Shown here one piece after another: positions 24,240-32,991 of a stretch of DNA of 64,000 nt. The DNA comes from Treponema sp. (GTDB lineage: Bacteria > Spirochaetota > Spirochaetia > Treponematales > Breznakiellaceae). The DNA lies in contig WRKT01000004.1 of NCBI GenBank assembly GCA_009777995.1, positions 1 to 64,000 on the forward strand, read 5' to 3'. How positions within the stretch are numbered: position 1 is the first letter of the stretch; the number at the start of each line of letters is the position of its first letter. The notes under the pieces were generated by a model, which saw only the letters and a program-made list of their open reading frames with translations, had not been told where the DNA came from and did no database searches. A program made the position numbers and the translations under genes.

Positions 24240-24996
24240 GTACGCTTTTTTAAACGGAATCCATCTGCGAGGGCCTGCCTTTGCCGTTATTTTAACGGTA
24301 AACCTGGTATTTATTATACTGCGTTCGGTGGACATGCTCCCATTTGCAGCTCTTATAACCGGGATTTCCTTAAGCGGGGTTGGAATTGCCGTGATGCTGG
24401 TTTTCAATATTATTTCTGATGTCAGTATGATAAGCGGTATGTTCACTGCCCCGGGGGCTTATCTTATGGCTCTGACACCGGTTCATCGCAGGAAGAATCT
24501 TATTGCAAATGTCACGGTTATGTCATTGATGGACTTAATTACAATGGGCATTGTTATAGTTTGTACGACATTTCTTGCGGTTAACACCGCAGAATTTCTG
24601 GGCTTTTCTGATATTTGGGGCATTATAATGATGTATATACGTGAAGACCCAACGATCTTACGAAACGGTGTTTATTCGATCCTAATGTTGATTTCAGGAT
24701 ATTTACTTACTATGTCAATTATACTATTCTGCATTACAGCAAGAAGATCGTTTTTATTCACAAAGCCCGTTCCGGGGCTGCTGACCTTCCTGCTCGGCTG
24801 TCTCTGTTTTTATGCGGTAAGCCTGTCCCAGTTGCTCCTTGCTCCCCTGGGTACAGTGGACAGATACACAGTTTTTATTACAATATCACTTGGCTATGAT
24901 GCAATATTCCCGACCTACTTCCTGCTCCTATTATTACCGGCTGCAGGTTTATTTATAGTTACATCAAATTTAATTGAGAAGAGGATCAATATATGA
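24223..24996 (+). CDS. ABC transporter permease subunit
   Basis: The 257-aa hydrophobic product has about six membrane helices ('FAVILTVNLVFIILRSV', 'GVGIAVMLVFNIISDV', 'LIANVTVMSLMDLITMGIVIVCTTFLAV', 'YSILMLISGYLLTMSIILFCI', 'LLTFLLGCLCFYAVSL', 'IFPTYFLLLLLPAAGLFIV'). I place the start at the GTG at 24223, which has GGAGGT 8 bases upstream and overlaps the ATPase gene by 17 bp. It is the membrane partner of the preceding ATPase. Nothing in the sequence shows the substrate. Confidence 0.85.
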   Translation: MKAQFKYAFLNGIHLRGPAFAVILTVNLVFIILRSVDMLPFAALITGISLSGVGIAVMLVFNIISDVSMISGMFTAPGAYLMALTPVHRRKNLIANVTVMSLMDLITMGIVIVCTTFLAVNTAEFLGFSDIWGIIMMYIREDPTILRNGVYSILMLISGYLLTMSIILFCITARRSFLFTKPVPGLLTFLLGCLCFYAVSLSQLLLAPLGTVDRYTVFITISLGYDAIFPTYFLLLLLPAAGLFIVTSNLIEKRINI

Positions 24997-25730
24997 AACG
25001 ATTTATACGGTTAACACTTGGCGCGATTTTTGTTATTATCAGTTTAGGAGGCTGCGTTATTACAAACTTTTCAGATTCCACGACAGTAGCAGGCACAGGT
25101 GTCGTTCAAACTTTTGAGTACCCTGTAAGTGCATACTCAAGAGTAAGAGCTGAAGGATTAGTAGATATTCACTATCGCTCGGCTCCGTCGAATATAGTAA
25201 GGCTGGATGTCCAGCCAAATCTGCATGAATATTTTGAAGTGAGAGTTATAGACGGTGAGCTTATTGTCGGCATAAGAAGGGGCATTAATATAAGACCGAC
25301 AACAAGGCCTGTACTTACAATCTCAACACCTAATCTTGAAGCAGTGATAATGCGCGGAAGTAATAATTTTACAGCTCACGATAGGATTCGCGGGAATACA
25401 TTCACAATTTCTCAAACAGGCTCAGGCGGAGCTACTGCAGATCTTGATGTACAGAGCCTTGAAGCTTCCTTATCAGGGTCAGGTGATTTTAGTTTCTCGG
25501 GCCGCTCGGACAGGGTAAGTCTGACCATTACCGGCTCAGGGAGTATTGATGCCCTATCTGTAGAAACCAGGGAAGCGACAGTAAGGCTTTCAGGCTCGGG
25601 CAGGCTTGGAGTAAACAGCAGTGAAACCCTTAGTATTAACGCAAGCGGCTCAGGCACTGTATCTTATAGGGGCTCGCCAAGGCTCAGCTTAAGTAATACC
25701 GGCTCAGTTAGAATAAATAACGTTGAGTAA
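24993..25730 (+). CDS. Lipoprotein with DUF2807 (head GIN) beta-helix domain
   Basis: The 245-aa product has a lipobox LGGC with Cys21 as the probable lipidation site. The rest is a repeated beta-strand pattern with many Ser-Gly-Ser-Gly turns ('SQTGSGGATADLDV', 'SLSGSGDFSFSGRS', 'TITGSGSIDAL', 'RLSGSGRLGVN', 'NASGSGTVSY'), the DUF2807 fold seen as a small beta-helix. It should sit in the periplasmic leaflet of a membrane. It overlaps the permease gene by 4 bp and is the last gene of the GntR operon, suggesting an envelope-stress role. It meets the convergent DUF58 gene with no gap. Confidence 0.88.
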   Translation: MKRFIRLTLGAIFVIISLGGCVITNFSDSTTVAGTGVVQTFEYPVSAYSRVRAEGLVDIHYRSAPSNIVRLDVQPNLHEYFEVRVIDGELIVGIRRGINIRPTTRPVLTISTPNLEAVIMRGSNNFTAHDRIRGNTFTISQTGSGGATADLDVQSLEASLSGSGDFSFSGRSDRVSLTITGSGSIDALSVETREATVRLSGSGRLGVNSSETLSINASGSGTVSYRGSPRLSLSNTGSVRINNVE

Positions 25731-27161
25731 TTAAAGACGCCCTGAGCGCTTTACAGAAAGATAGCGGTTAATAAGAGCGGCAGAAAGGTCCCTTGCACTT
25801 GTATCAAGTGTTAAAACACCTGAATGCTCCCAGGCCTTATACAGGTCGCGGCGGCTTAGTTGGTAGGAAAAGGCAGCAGCGGTTTCAAGGGCCTCATCGA
25901 GGCCTTCGGGCTGCCTTGACGCAAGGTACTCGGACTCCTGCTCCTTAAGGCTTACTAAAAGGAGCAGGTGCCGTTTCTCCACACGCTTAAGAATCCAGGA
26001 AAGGGACTCCCTGTCCTCCTCCCGAAAATTACTTATAAGGATGATAAAAGTTCTCCGCTTTAATTGACTAAGAGCATCTTCAAGTGCAGAAAAGGGGGAA
26101 GATGGGGAGGCGGAGCTTTTTACATCGTAGAGATTGTTCATAAGGGCAGGAAAGGAGCTAAGTCCCTTGCGTGGGTTTATCCTGCGTGTTGAAGGGTTCA
26201 AACCGAAGCTTCTAACAGCAACACTGTCACCATGTTTTAGACTGATCCAAGAAAGCAGAAGCACTGCTTCAAGAGCGCTGTCAAATTGAAGACGACCGGT
26301 CAAACTTTCCTTCCTGTTAAGCCTATAACCTGAATCAAGAAGAAAAAGAAGCTGCTGATCCTGCTCTTCCTGATACTCCCTAATGATAACCTTCCTGCGT
26401 CTGCTCGTTGCCCTCCAATCAACTGCCCTTATAGAATCCCCATCCTGATAATCCCTAAGACTGTTAAACTCTAATCCCTGCCCCCTCATCCTTATGTTTT
26501 TAACTCCGCTTCGCTCAAGGAGTCCTCGCAAATCCCTCCCTGCGGCGGCCTTAATTTTATTAAAGTTGGGATAAACTCGGACAGTGGAGGCGCAGGAGTG
26601 GAAGACTTTAAGGGCCCAGAATCTGCACGGGGAAGAAAGGAGGAGCTCAAGGCCCCTGAAAAAAAACAGGCCTCTTTCCCTTGGAAGCAGGGAATACTCA
26701 AAGGTGAGGCCTTCCCCTGCGGCAAAAGCCAACCTGTCGATGACAGCCGGGAAGGCGGCTGTGGTGGTCGCCGTGGGTGCGGCTGCGGCAGTCGCCGTGG
26801 GGCTCGCCGTGGGCACGGCTGTGGTGGTCGCCGTGGTGGTCGCCGTGGGCGCGGCTGCGACCATCGAAGGAGGATGCAGATCCCAGAGGAGAATCTTATA
26901 CGGCAGGAAGAGCTTATTCTCCTTTCGAATAATTATTCTAACCCTTGTCCACTCATCCTGTGCCAAGGACACTCTGACTTCTCGCTCAACAGCAAACCTG
27001 TCACCAAGAAAGAAGAGCACAAGTGCATCTAAAACTATAATCGGAAGCAGAGAAAGGCCTGCATAAAGCCAAACCAATGAGACAAAATCAGAAAAAAATC
27101 CTACGGCCCCAAGAACGGCCCAGGCAAGGGCCGCGGTGATTAGGGCAGGGCCCGGCTTCAT
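25731..27161 (-). CDS. DUF58 (von Willebrand A-like) protein with Ala/Thr insertion
   Basis: The 476-aa product has two N-terminal membrane helices (8-30 and 34-53). The DUF58 core begins with 'MRGQGLEFNSLRDYQDGDSIRAVDWRATSRRRKVIIREYQEEQDQQLLFLLDSG', a classic MoxR-partner signature leading into a vWA-like domain. The unusual part is residues 101-137, a low-complexity run of Ala, Thr, Pro and Val inserted in the beta-sandwich region before the core. DUF58 proteins are encoded with MoxR ATPases and are thought to assemble or mature membrane complexes. It is the last gene of a seven-gene operon and overlaps moxR by 4 bp. Confidence 0.9.
   Translation of the reverse strand: MKPGPALITAALAWAVLGAVGFFSDFVSLVWLYAGLSLLPIIVLDALVLFFLGDRFAVEREVRVSLAQDEWTRVRIIIRKENKLFLPYKILLWDLHPPSMVAAAPTATTTATTTAVPTASPTATAAAAPTATTTAAFPAVIDRLAFAAGEGLTFEYSLLPRERGLFFFRGLELLLSSPCRFWALKVFHSCASTVRVYPNFNKIKAAAGRDLRGLLERSGVKNIRMRGQGLEFNSLRDYQDGDSIRAVDWRATSRRRKVIIREYQEEQDQQLLFLLDSGYRLNRKESLTGRLQFDSALEAVLLLSWISLKHGDSVAVRSFGLNPSTRRINPRKGLSSFPALMNNLYDVKSSASPSSPFSALEDALSQLKRRTFIILISNFREEDRESLSWILKRVEKRHLLLLVSLKEQESEYLASRQPEGLDEALETAAAFSYQLSRRDLYKAWEHSGVLTLDTSARDLSAALINRYLSVKRSGRL
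26751..26861 (-). repeat. In-frame low-complexity repeat in the DUF58 gene
   Basis: On the plus strand the segment is made of GTGGTCGCC, GTGGGTGCG, GTGGGCACG and similar 9-base units, strongly GC-rich. It encodes about 37 residues of Ala/Thr/Pro/Val. Units keep the reading frame, so copy-number changes would lengthen or shorten the protein without breaking it. Confidence 0.8.
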
Positions 27162-28108
27162 GAGCGGGGAGCCTCCACTCCTGAAATCAGATTTTCAAGA
27201 GCCGCATTTTCGTTTAAGCCTTCAAGCTCGCTTTCTGCTGAAAGTGTGATTCTGTGAATCAAGACAGGGATTGCCATTGCCTTTATGTCATCGGGAATGA
27301 CAAAGTCGCGGTTTTCAAGGAGGGCCCTGCCTCTTGCACAGCGGATTAACGCGAGGCTTCCGCGGGGCCCTGCGCCGCTCTCGATGGCATAAGATCCGTG
27401 CGACCCTTTTTCGCGTGTTGCCGCGACAATGCGCACGGCATAATCGATCAATTCAGGTGCAATAAGGACTGCCGAGGCCTTATCCCGTAAAGCTATAAAC
27501 TCCTCGGTTGAAAGGGCCCTGTTCACTCCTTCAAGGGAGAGCTCGGCGCCGGTGCCTCCCTTAAGCACACGCTCTACCATTTCTTTTTCATCTTCCTGCA
27601 TGGGGTAATCGATTAAGAGCTTCATTAAAAAGCGGTCTTTTTGAGCATCGGGCAGCGGGTAGGTGCCTTCATGCTCAAAGGGGTTTTGTGTTGCAAGCAC
27701 CATGAACGGACTTGGAAGGGGGTATTCTTGACCGTCAAGGCTGACCTGGAATTCCTGCATGGCTTCAAAGAGGGCTGCTTGAGTCTTCGCAGGAGAGCGG
27801 TTAATCTCGTCAGCTATTAGGATATTCGTAAAGATTGGCCCCTTTCGTGTGATGAACTTTCCCGCCTGGACATCCAGCATTATGTTACCTGTTATGTCAC
27901 TCGGCATAAGGTCGGGGGTGAATTGGACACGCTTACATTCACCGCCAATTGCCTTTGCGAGGGCCCTTACAAGCAAGGTCTTGCCAAGGCCCGGCACACC
28001 CTCCACAAGCAAGTGTCCGCCTGCAAGCAAGGTGATAAGGGTATGATCGACAAGTTCCTTCTGACCGATAAAAACTTTTTCGACTTCGTTTCTAATTTTA
28101 TCAATCAT
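27158..28108 (-). CDS. moxR: MoxR family AAA+ ATPase
   Basis: The 316-aa product has Walker A GVPGLGKT (37-44), Walker B 'ILIADEINRSPAKTQAALFEAMQE' (about 103), sensor 1 'VLATQNPFEHEGTYPLPDAQKDRF' and the C-terminal lid with 'GAGPRGSLALIRCARGRALL'. It is a complete MoxR-type chaperone ATPase. These work with DUF58/vWA partners to activate or assemble enzymes and membrane complexes. It lies between the DUF4350 and DUF58 genes with 4-bp overlaps on both sides. Confidence 0.95.
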   Translation of the reverse strand: MIDKIRNEVEKVFIGQKELVDHTLITLLAGGHLLVEGVPGLGKTLLVRALAKAIGGECKRVQFTPDLMPSDITGNIMLDVQAGKFITRKGPIFTNILIADEINRSPAKTQAALFEAMQEFQVSLDGQEYPLPSPFMVLATQNPFEHEGTYPLPDAQKDRFLMKLLIDYPMQEDEKEMVERVLKGGTGAELSLEGVNRALSTEEFIALRDKASAVLIAPELIDYAVRIVAATREKGSHGSYAIESGAGPRGSLALIRCARGRALLENRDFVIPDDIKAMAIPVLIHRITLSAESELEGLNENAALENLISGVEAPRS

Positions 28109-29187
28109 ATACGCTCCAATACTTCTTTATAGTTTTTTATTATCATTAAAAAATTCCGTTCGTCTATGGGCCTTGCAATAAGCTCCGTTAGGCGTCTTTG
28201 AAATTCATCATCATCCATGTACCCTTCCTTTAAAAAAAGCTTGCGTTTAATTTCCTTTAGATAGGCATTTTTATAGACATCGAGAGCTCTGTAATTTCTA
28301 AGAAAACGTCCTTCCGATAGAAAGCGCTCCCTCAAGGTCTTCCCCGGCTTTGTATCATCACCTGACAATAAACCGAAATTTGGAATAACAGCCCAAAAAC
28401 CTATTAGCAGCAGTACCGACACTGACACGATTAATGCAGTAAAATTGCCTTGCCTGAAAAGACTGCCCCATAGACCTTGAGAAACGGGAATCCCGCGTAT
28501 AAAAAGCCAAGCTCCGGAATCGCTCCCTCCTAAGCGGGTGGCCCTGTCTGCAAAGAGGGCCCAGGCAAGTCTTGAGTTAGCCGGGTTATCAAGATTGCGG
28601 GAGAGAAGGAATTGGGGGTTACCTGAAACTATTATAGTGCCTGCTCCACTCCTTCTCTGCACCAGCCTTACAATGTTGCCCCTGTCTCTAAAGGTAAGAG
28701 TATTATTATCGTTGACAGAAAAAAATACTCTTAAATCATAATCCGGATACTCATAATCATCATAGTAAGTTATCCGTCCTGATCTCTCAGCATTAATTCC
28801 AAACTCCAAGAGGAAGTCGAGGAGGCCGGAATCGGTGGCTCCTTGAAAATTATCCAGAACCAGGTATAAGGTTCCACCGGTTTCTACCCAATGAAACAGG
28901 TACGTTGAAGCTTCTTTAGTCCAAGTGAAAAGCGAAGACTGTATAAAGATATTTCTTTCTCTTGCTTCTAAAATATCAAGGAGGCTGCTTGAGTTTTTAA
29001 CCCGAACAGGAATACCCATGCCGGTAAGCCAGCGATCGAGGGCCAGGTACTCGTTTGCCCTTGCTTCCCTTGTTGGGGGTATGGCTCTTACGACTCTTTG
29101 AATTTCAAAATTGTTGTATATTGTAAAAGCAGCAATAGAAATCAAGGCTATCACAATTAATGAAACAATAATTAAATTACGGTTCAT
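28105..29187 (-). CDS. DUF4350-like membrane protein of the MoxR operon
   Basis: The 360-aa product has an N-terminal membrane helix (4-26), an extracytoplasmic domain with a glutaminase-like fold pattern ('NEYLALDRWLTGMGIPVRVKNSSSLLDIL', 'YLFHWVETGGTLYLVLDNF'), a second helix near 255-275 ('FTALIVSVSVLLLIGFWAVIPNFGLL') and a cytoplasmic tail rich in Lys and Arg. This is the DUF4350 layout found in MoxR-DUF58 operons, where it is thought to be part of a membrane complex. The catalytic residues of the glutaminase fold are not evident. It overlaps both neighbours by 4 bp. Confidence 0.75.
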   Translation of the reverse strand: MNRNLIIVSLIVIALISIAAFTIYNNFEIQRVVRAIPPTREARANEYLALDRWLTGMGIPVRVKNSSSLLDILEARERNIFIQSSLFTWTKEASTYLFHWVETGGTLYLVLDNFQGATDSGLLDFLLEFGINAERSGRITYYDDYEYPDYDLRVFFSVNDNNTLTFRDRGNIVRLVQRRSGAGTIIVSGNPQFLLSRNLDNPANSRLAWALFADRATRLGGSDSGAWLFIRGIPVSQGLWGSLFRQGNFTALIVSVSVLLLIGFWAVIPNFGLLSGDDTKPGKTLRERFLSEGRFLRNYRALDVYKNAYLKEIKRKLFLKEGYMDDDEFQRRLTELIARPIDERNFLMIIKNYKEVLERI

Positions 29188-30644
29188 CGATAAAGCCTCA
29201 TTTCTTCTAAAAGTGAGCGGCAGTAAAGGATGACTTGCTCAAAGGCGCCTTCGCCGGGAGGCCTGTCAGCATAGGCAAGGGGTACCCAAGATTCAATAAG
29301 GAACCTGAACTTTTCTTCTTCGGCAGGTGTAGTATTTCGTATAAGATTTAGACAATCATACTCTGTTGCATCAATAGGGAAATTAATATCATACTTATAA
29401 TGAAAAGCTCCAAGGCATCCTGAAAGACATGATGCCCAGGCTTCTCTGAGCAAACCTTTTTCGAAAAAACTTTGAGCCCTGTCAAAAAGTTCACCCGGGT
29501 CTTCTGATGATGCAAGGAAATTCGCATAACTGCTACTAACACGTTTTAATTTACTTCCAAACGGCAATAAATATAATTTTTTTATCAACACAAGATATAT
29601 CAAGAAACCGACAAAACCTGCAATTGACAGAACTACTATCAATCTGAGAAAAAAACTGAATATCAGCCTGATACGCTCTAAGCTGTCTGCAAAGTCAATC
29701 CCTGGAAGCTCGCGAGATTCTCTGTCACTTCTAAACCTGATTGCCCGGCTCTCTCTACTTCCGCCAAAATCCTCATGGCTAAGGATGTCCTGTAGATTTT
29801 CCAGGTGCCTTGCGGAAATTACAGGATAATTTTCAGGGAAGACGGGGAAGACCTCGTTTGAATGGGCTTTTGAGGGCAGGAGCAGGGCAGAGAGAATGAG
29901 GAGTACAGGTATAACCTTAGAGCCGTTTTTTGCGAATTTCTGAAAGAGGAGCTGCAAATCCCAGCCCTCTAATTCTACCCTGCAATTGATATAAAGGCAA
30001 AAGCCCATGCAAACGCAAAGACTTTCTACAAGAAAAAAGTTAAAACAGAAAAGAATAAAAATGATAATTTCTACAGACCGGCCGTTATTCCAAATTTCCA
30101 TAAAGGCAGAGGGAGAAATTAATTGGATTAGCATCAGAATAAAAAGAAATTCTCCAAGTAAAAGTATAAACTCTATTGCCAGGGCTAAGATGCTTAGAAA
30201 GACAGAAAAACCAAGACCACCCCTGGTTAGGTCTTTCTTTCTCTGCCTGAATTCTTGCGAATCAAGGTTTTCCAAAATTCTTATCGGCATCGCTGCGAAA
30301 CGCCCCGGGCGCAAGCGCCTCCAGAGTAAATCACCCGGCAAACCTTTAATAAAATTCATAAAAGCAGAAAGATTAACACGGGTAGTCTGCCCAATAAAGT
30401 TCCTAGATATAATGAAAAGAAGAGGGCGTGCAAATAAGGGCTTTAGCCACCATAAAATTAAATAGGAAAGATAAACGGAGTCTCCGGGTAATAAACGAAG
30501 GCTCCAGGCAATAAACCATACCGGGATTGCAAAGAAGGGAAGGAAGTAAGCAAAATTACTGCGCCAAAGGAGAACACCTGAATCAACAGCCTCCCAAACA
30601 CTCCGACTCCGCAGATGCAGGGCACCGGAAAAGTTAAAATTCAC
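29184..30644 (-). CDS. DUF4129-like multi-spanning membrane protein of the MoxR operon
   Basis: The 486-aa product has about six membrane helices in residues 30-260 ('FAYFLPFFAIPVWFIAWSL', 'LSILALAIEFILLLGEFLFILMLI', 'SVEIIIFILFCFNFFLVESLCVCMGFCLY', 'VIPVLLILSALLLPS') and one at about 330-352. The C-terminal cytoplasmic part 'DLFDRAQSFFEKGLLREAWASCLSGCLGAFHYKYDINF...TEYDCLNLIRN' matches the DUF4129 pattern. Function is unknown; the context says it belongs to the MoxR/DUF58 membrane machinery. It overlaps both neighbours by 4 bp. Confidence 0.7.
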   Translation of the reverse strand: MNFNFSGALHLRSRSVWEAVDSGVLLWRSNFAYFLPFFAIPVWFIAWSLRLLPGDSVYLSYLILWWLKPLFARPLLFIISRNFIGQTTRVNLSAFMNFIKGLPGDLLWRRLRPGRFAAMPIRILENLDSQEFRQRKKDLTRGGLGFSVFLSILALAIEFILLLGEFLFILMLIQLISPSAFMEIWNNGRSVEIIIFILFCFNFFLVESLCVCMGFCLYINCRVELEGWDLQLLFQKFAKNGSKVIPVLLILSALLLPSKAHSNEVFPVFPENYPVISARHLENLQDILSHEDFGGSRESRAIRFRSDRESRELPGIDFADSLERIRLIFSFFLRLIVVLSIAGFVGFLIYLVLIKKLYLLPFGSKLKRVSSSYANFLASSEDPGELFDRAQSFFEKGLLREAWASCLSGCLGAFHYKYDINFPIDATEYDCLNLIRNTTPAEEEKFRFLIESWVPLAYADRPPGEGAFEQVILYCRSLLEEMRLYR

Positions 30645-31612
30645 GGTTGCTTCCTACCGGAAAATCTGCCTGCAAAAGTAAAGTAAAGGATTAAGATTAC
30701 CCATCCGATAGCCCCAAAAGAATAACGAAGGGCAAGCGGAAACTCATGCCTTGATGACCAGAAAGCTTCAATGCAAGCAGCAATGACGAGCATACAGGCA
30801 GCTCCCGCAATAATTGGGAGTGCAACTTTACCTGCCATCTTAAGAGAGACAGAGCGGGGAAGCCCGCGAGGAAAGAAGAAGCTAAAGCCGAGCAATAGGC
30901 CTGCCTGCGCTGAGAGGACTATCGCAATAAGCTCAAAACTGCTGTGGCCGATTATGAAGGGGAAGAATGTTTCAGTGAAGCCAATATTGATAATATGACC
31001 TGCGGCAGCGCCAAGAAAAATACCGTTAAACGAAAGAATAAAGATGCTTCCGACACCTGCAAGAATACCGGAAGCGAAAGTTCTAAATGCAATTGAAATA
31101 TTATTGTAAATATAGAAACCGAACATGTCGGCATCCGAGCTAACATTTCTAGGAGTAAGATAATAAGCGCTATCAGGATTGTACATACTTTGAAGATTCA
31201 TTATCACATCCTCTCCCATTATCATATAGACCATGGAAGGATTGCGGATACAAAGAAAGCCAAAGAAGAGCATTAGGCCAAAAAACAGGATTGATGCTGC
31301 TGCAAAGGATCGCCACCTTGAACGTACTGCTCGCGGAAAGATACCCAGCGCAAAATCTACGGCATATTTTAATGACCATGTACGCCCGGCATAGAGAACC
31401 TGGTTACCTTCCAATACAAGAGAATTAAGCCTTTCGATAACTATAGGGTCAAACCCGTGAGCTCTGGCGGTATTAAGATCTTGGGTAAGCTCCCTATAGC
31501 CTGTGGGGAACCATGAAGCTCTTTCCCTTAAAGATTTCTTTCCTCCCCGAACTGCCAGCTCAAATTCATCCCAAGATTTTCCACGTCGTTTCACAAAGCT
31601 CTGCTGGGTCAT
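30641..31612 (-). CDS. Stage II sporulation protein M-like membrane protein
   Basis: The 323-aa product has a cytoplasmic N-terminal third ('WDEFELAVRGGKKSLRERASWFPTGYRELTQDLNTAR') and then five or six membrane helices with the SpoIIM-family segment 'FASGILAGVGSIFILSFNGIFLGAAAGHIINIGFTETFFPFIIGHSSFELIAIVLSAQAGL'. The 'GHSSFEL' motif is characteristic. In non-sporulating bacteria this protein is found with RDD and MoxR/DUF58 genes as here; the link to sporulation is only by homology. It overlaps both neighbours by 4 bp. Confidence 0.88.
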   Translation of the reverse strand: MTQQSFVKRRGKSWDEFELAVRGGKKSLRERASWFPTGYRELTQDLNTARAHGFDPIVIERLNSLVLEGNQVLYAGRTWSLKYAVDFALGIFPRAVRSRWRSFAAASILFFGLMLFFGFLCIRNPSMVYMIMGEDVIMNLQSMYNPDSAYYLTPRNVSSDADMFGFYIYNNISIAFRTFASGILAGVGSIFILSFNGIFLGAAAGHIINIGFTETFFPFIIGHSSFELIAIVLSAQAGLLLGFSFFFPRGLPRSVSLKMAGKVALPIIAGAACMLVIAACIEAFWSSRHEFPLALRYSFGAIGWVILILYFTFAGRFSGRKQP

Positions 31613-32325
31613 TGTGTTCCGTCCAGTGTATGGGCAATACCAAGCAATAGTGCCGAAGGTTCAAATGCAGAATTGCCTGCAGACAAATCTGCAATGGGCC
31701 AAATATTTGCGATTTCGTTAGAGCGGGCTCTGCCCAATAGCGGATAACGCCGGGCAAACATAAGAATGGTCTGTTTTTCTTCGAACTTGAGCTTTCGGTT
31801 TGGATAAACAACCGGGAATTCCGATAACCGAGGCATTGCGGATCGCCTAACAGTGGAGCGTGCCCCGGCCGTATAAACCACAATTGTATCAGCTACCCAA
31901 TCTCCCAGCCGTCTAAAAGCCGGGCTGGCAAGCATGCAGATAAAGGCAATAAGATAGCAAAACAAAAATGTGTCGGCAAAGCGCAAAAGGTTTCGCAGAA
32001 AAGAAGCACCCGGGCTAATCGGAGAGCCGTCTCCGCATACAACCATGACGCCCATTATACGCTTACCGGGGCTCTGTCCCCTGTTGAAGACTTCAAAAAG
32101 ACTGTGATAAAACCAGTCCAGAGCAAAAATCAGAATTAGGAAAAACCAAATACCGAGTACCCGGCCAAGAACTACATTTAAAATGAGAATGCCAAAAATA
32201 ATAGCACCTTGGATAAGGGTGTCTATGGCCCAAGAGCAGGCCCTGATTGGAAGCCCCGCAGGATGAAGAACAAACTCTATACCTTCAGGAGTCTGTAAGG
32301 TTAAAACTGTATCTTTATTATCCAA
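31609..32325 (-). CDS. RDD family membrane protein
   Basis: The 238-aa product has three membrane helices in residues 28-145 with the RDD signature 'PIRACSWAIDTLIQGAIIFGILIL' and 'FEVFNRGQSPGKRIMGVMVVCGDGSPISPGASFLRNLLRFAD'. The C-terminal 90 residues are cytoplasmic and basic. RDD proteins are small multi-spanning proteins of poorly known function; some are ion antiporters. Here it goes with SpoIIM in the MoxR operon. It overlaps the preceding gene by 8 bp and the following by 4 bp. Confidence 0.88.
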   Translation of the reverse strand: MDNKDTVLTLQTPEGIEFVLHPAGLPIRACSWAIDTLIQGAIIFGILILNVVLGRVLGIWFFLILIFALDWFYHSLFEVFNRGQSPGKRIMGVMVVCGDGSPISPGASFLRNLLRFADTFLFCYLIAFICMLASPAFRRLGDWVADTIVVYTAGARSTVRRSAMPRLSEFPVVYPNRKLKFEEKQTILMFARRYPLLGRARSNEIANIWPIADLSAGNSAFEPSALLLGIAHTLDGTQ

Positions 32326-32827
32326 GGACAGTTGCCATCGCCACTATAACACTGACAATCAAGGTCACAGGCACTAAGGCTAGACCAATAATGAAGAGAA
32401 TCCCAAGCATTTTCCAGAACCTGCTATTATATCTAAAGGCATTTTCCAGGTCTTGCTCCATCCCGGTTGCAAGATAGCTCCGGATTCGATCGCCAAATCT
32501 ATAAATTGAGAGCGACATGAAGAAGGAAAATGCTGCTGCACCCACAGTGTAGATCGCAGCTCCTCCGCCAAATAAGGTCATAAGGCCGCCTGCCTCCTCA
32601 AGACCCGGAATTGAGCTGAAAGTGCGGGCGGATATTGGCAGAAAAATCCCCCCGGTTAATGCAGCAACCCCCGAAAAAATGAAGCCGGCAATGCCCACAA
32701 AGCGAAGCCAGGGAGAGGCCTTTTTCAGGTGGAGCAGCATGGGCTCGGTGATATAGCCCTGCGGCAGGGATTCTTCAGGTACCACCGCGGTATCAGGGCT
32801 TTGGTAAGGGTTTGTTTGATCGCTCAT
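32318..32827 (-). CDS. Small membrane protein heading the MoxR operon
   Basis: The 169-aa product starts at the ATG at 32825-32827 ('MSDQTNPYQSPDTAVVPEE'); a longer frame to 32908 runs into a GC-rich non-coding stretch. It has a Pro-rich cytoplasmic start and three membrane helices ('FVGIAGFIFSGVAALTGGIFL', 'AIYTVGAAAFSFFMSLSIY', 'MLGILFIIGLALVPVTLIVSVIVAM'). The 'NPYQSP' start and helix layout recall DUF5362-type proteins, but I am not certain. It is the first of seven overlapping genes, so the operon promoter must lie between 32828 and the tRNA-Thr gene, where I see no consensus boxes. Confidence 0.6.
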   Translation of the reverse strand: MSDQTNPYQSPDTAVVPEESLPQGYITEPMLLHLKKASPWLRFVGIAGFIFSGVAALTGGIFLPISARTFSSIPGLEEAGGLMTLFGGGAAIYTVGAAAFSFFMSLSIYRFGDRIRSYLATGMEQDLENAFRYNSRFWKMLGILFIIGLALVPVTLIVSVIVAMATVLG

Positions 32828-32867
32828 ATGGCCCTTTATTTTAATGATAATCCCCCGAAACGGCAAG

Positions 32868-32960
32868 AGGAGGCCCGCCGTAGGGAGGGCCTGTGGGGAC
32901 CGGCGCACCCTCGACGCAAGTCACCGTGAAGACCGGCGCGCTCGGCACGGGTGGAAAAGA
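32868..32960. other. GC-rich non-coding stretch with hairpin and direct repeat
   Basis: AGGCCC (32871-32876) and GGGCCT (32887-32892) form a hairpin with a 10-base loop. GACCGGCGC occurs twice, at 32898-32906 and 32931-32939, 33 bp apart. The stretch is clearly richer in G and C than its flanks and does not look coding. It could be a structured leader or a remnant of transferred DNA. Confidence 0.5.
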
Positions 32961-32991
32961 TTGAGGTTTTTATGTATTATTGGGAGGATTC

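Noticed and set aside
26584-27066. Two long plus-strand open frames of 144-160 codons opposite the DUF58 gene
   Set aside because: They arise from the GC-rich repeat and antisense of a well-supported DUF58 gene; the products are Ala/Gly/Arg-rich without a domain.
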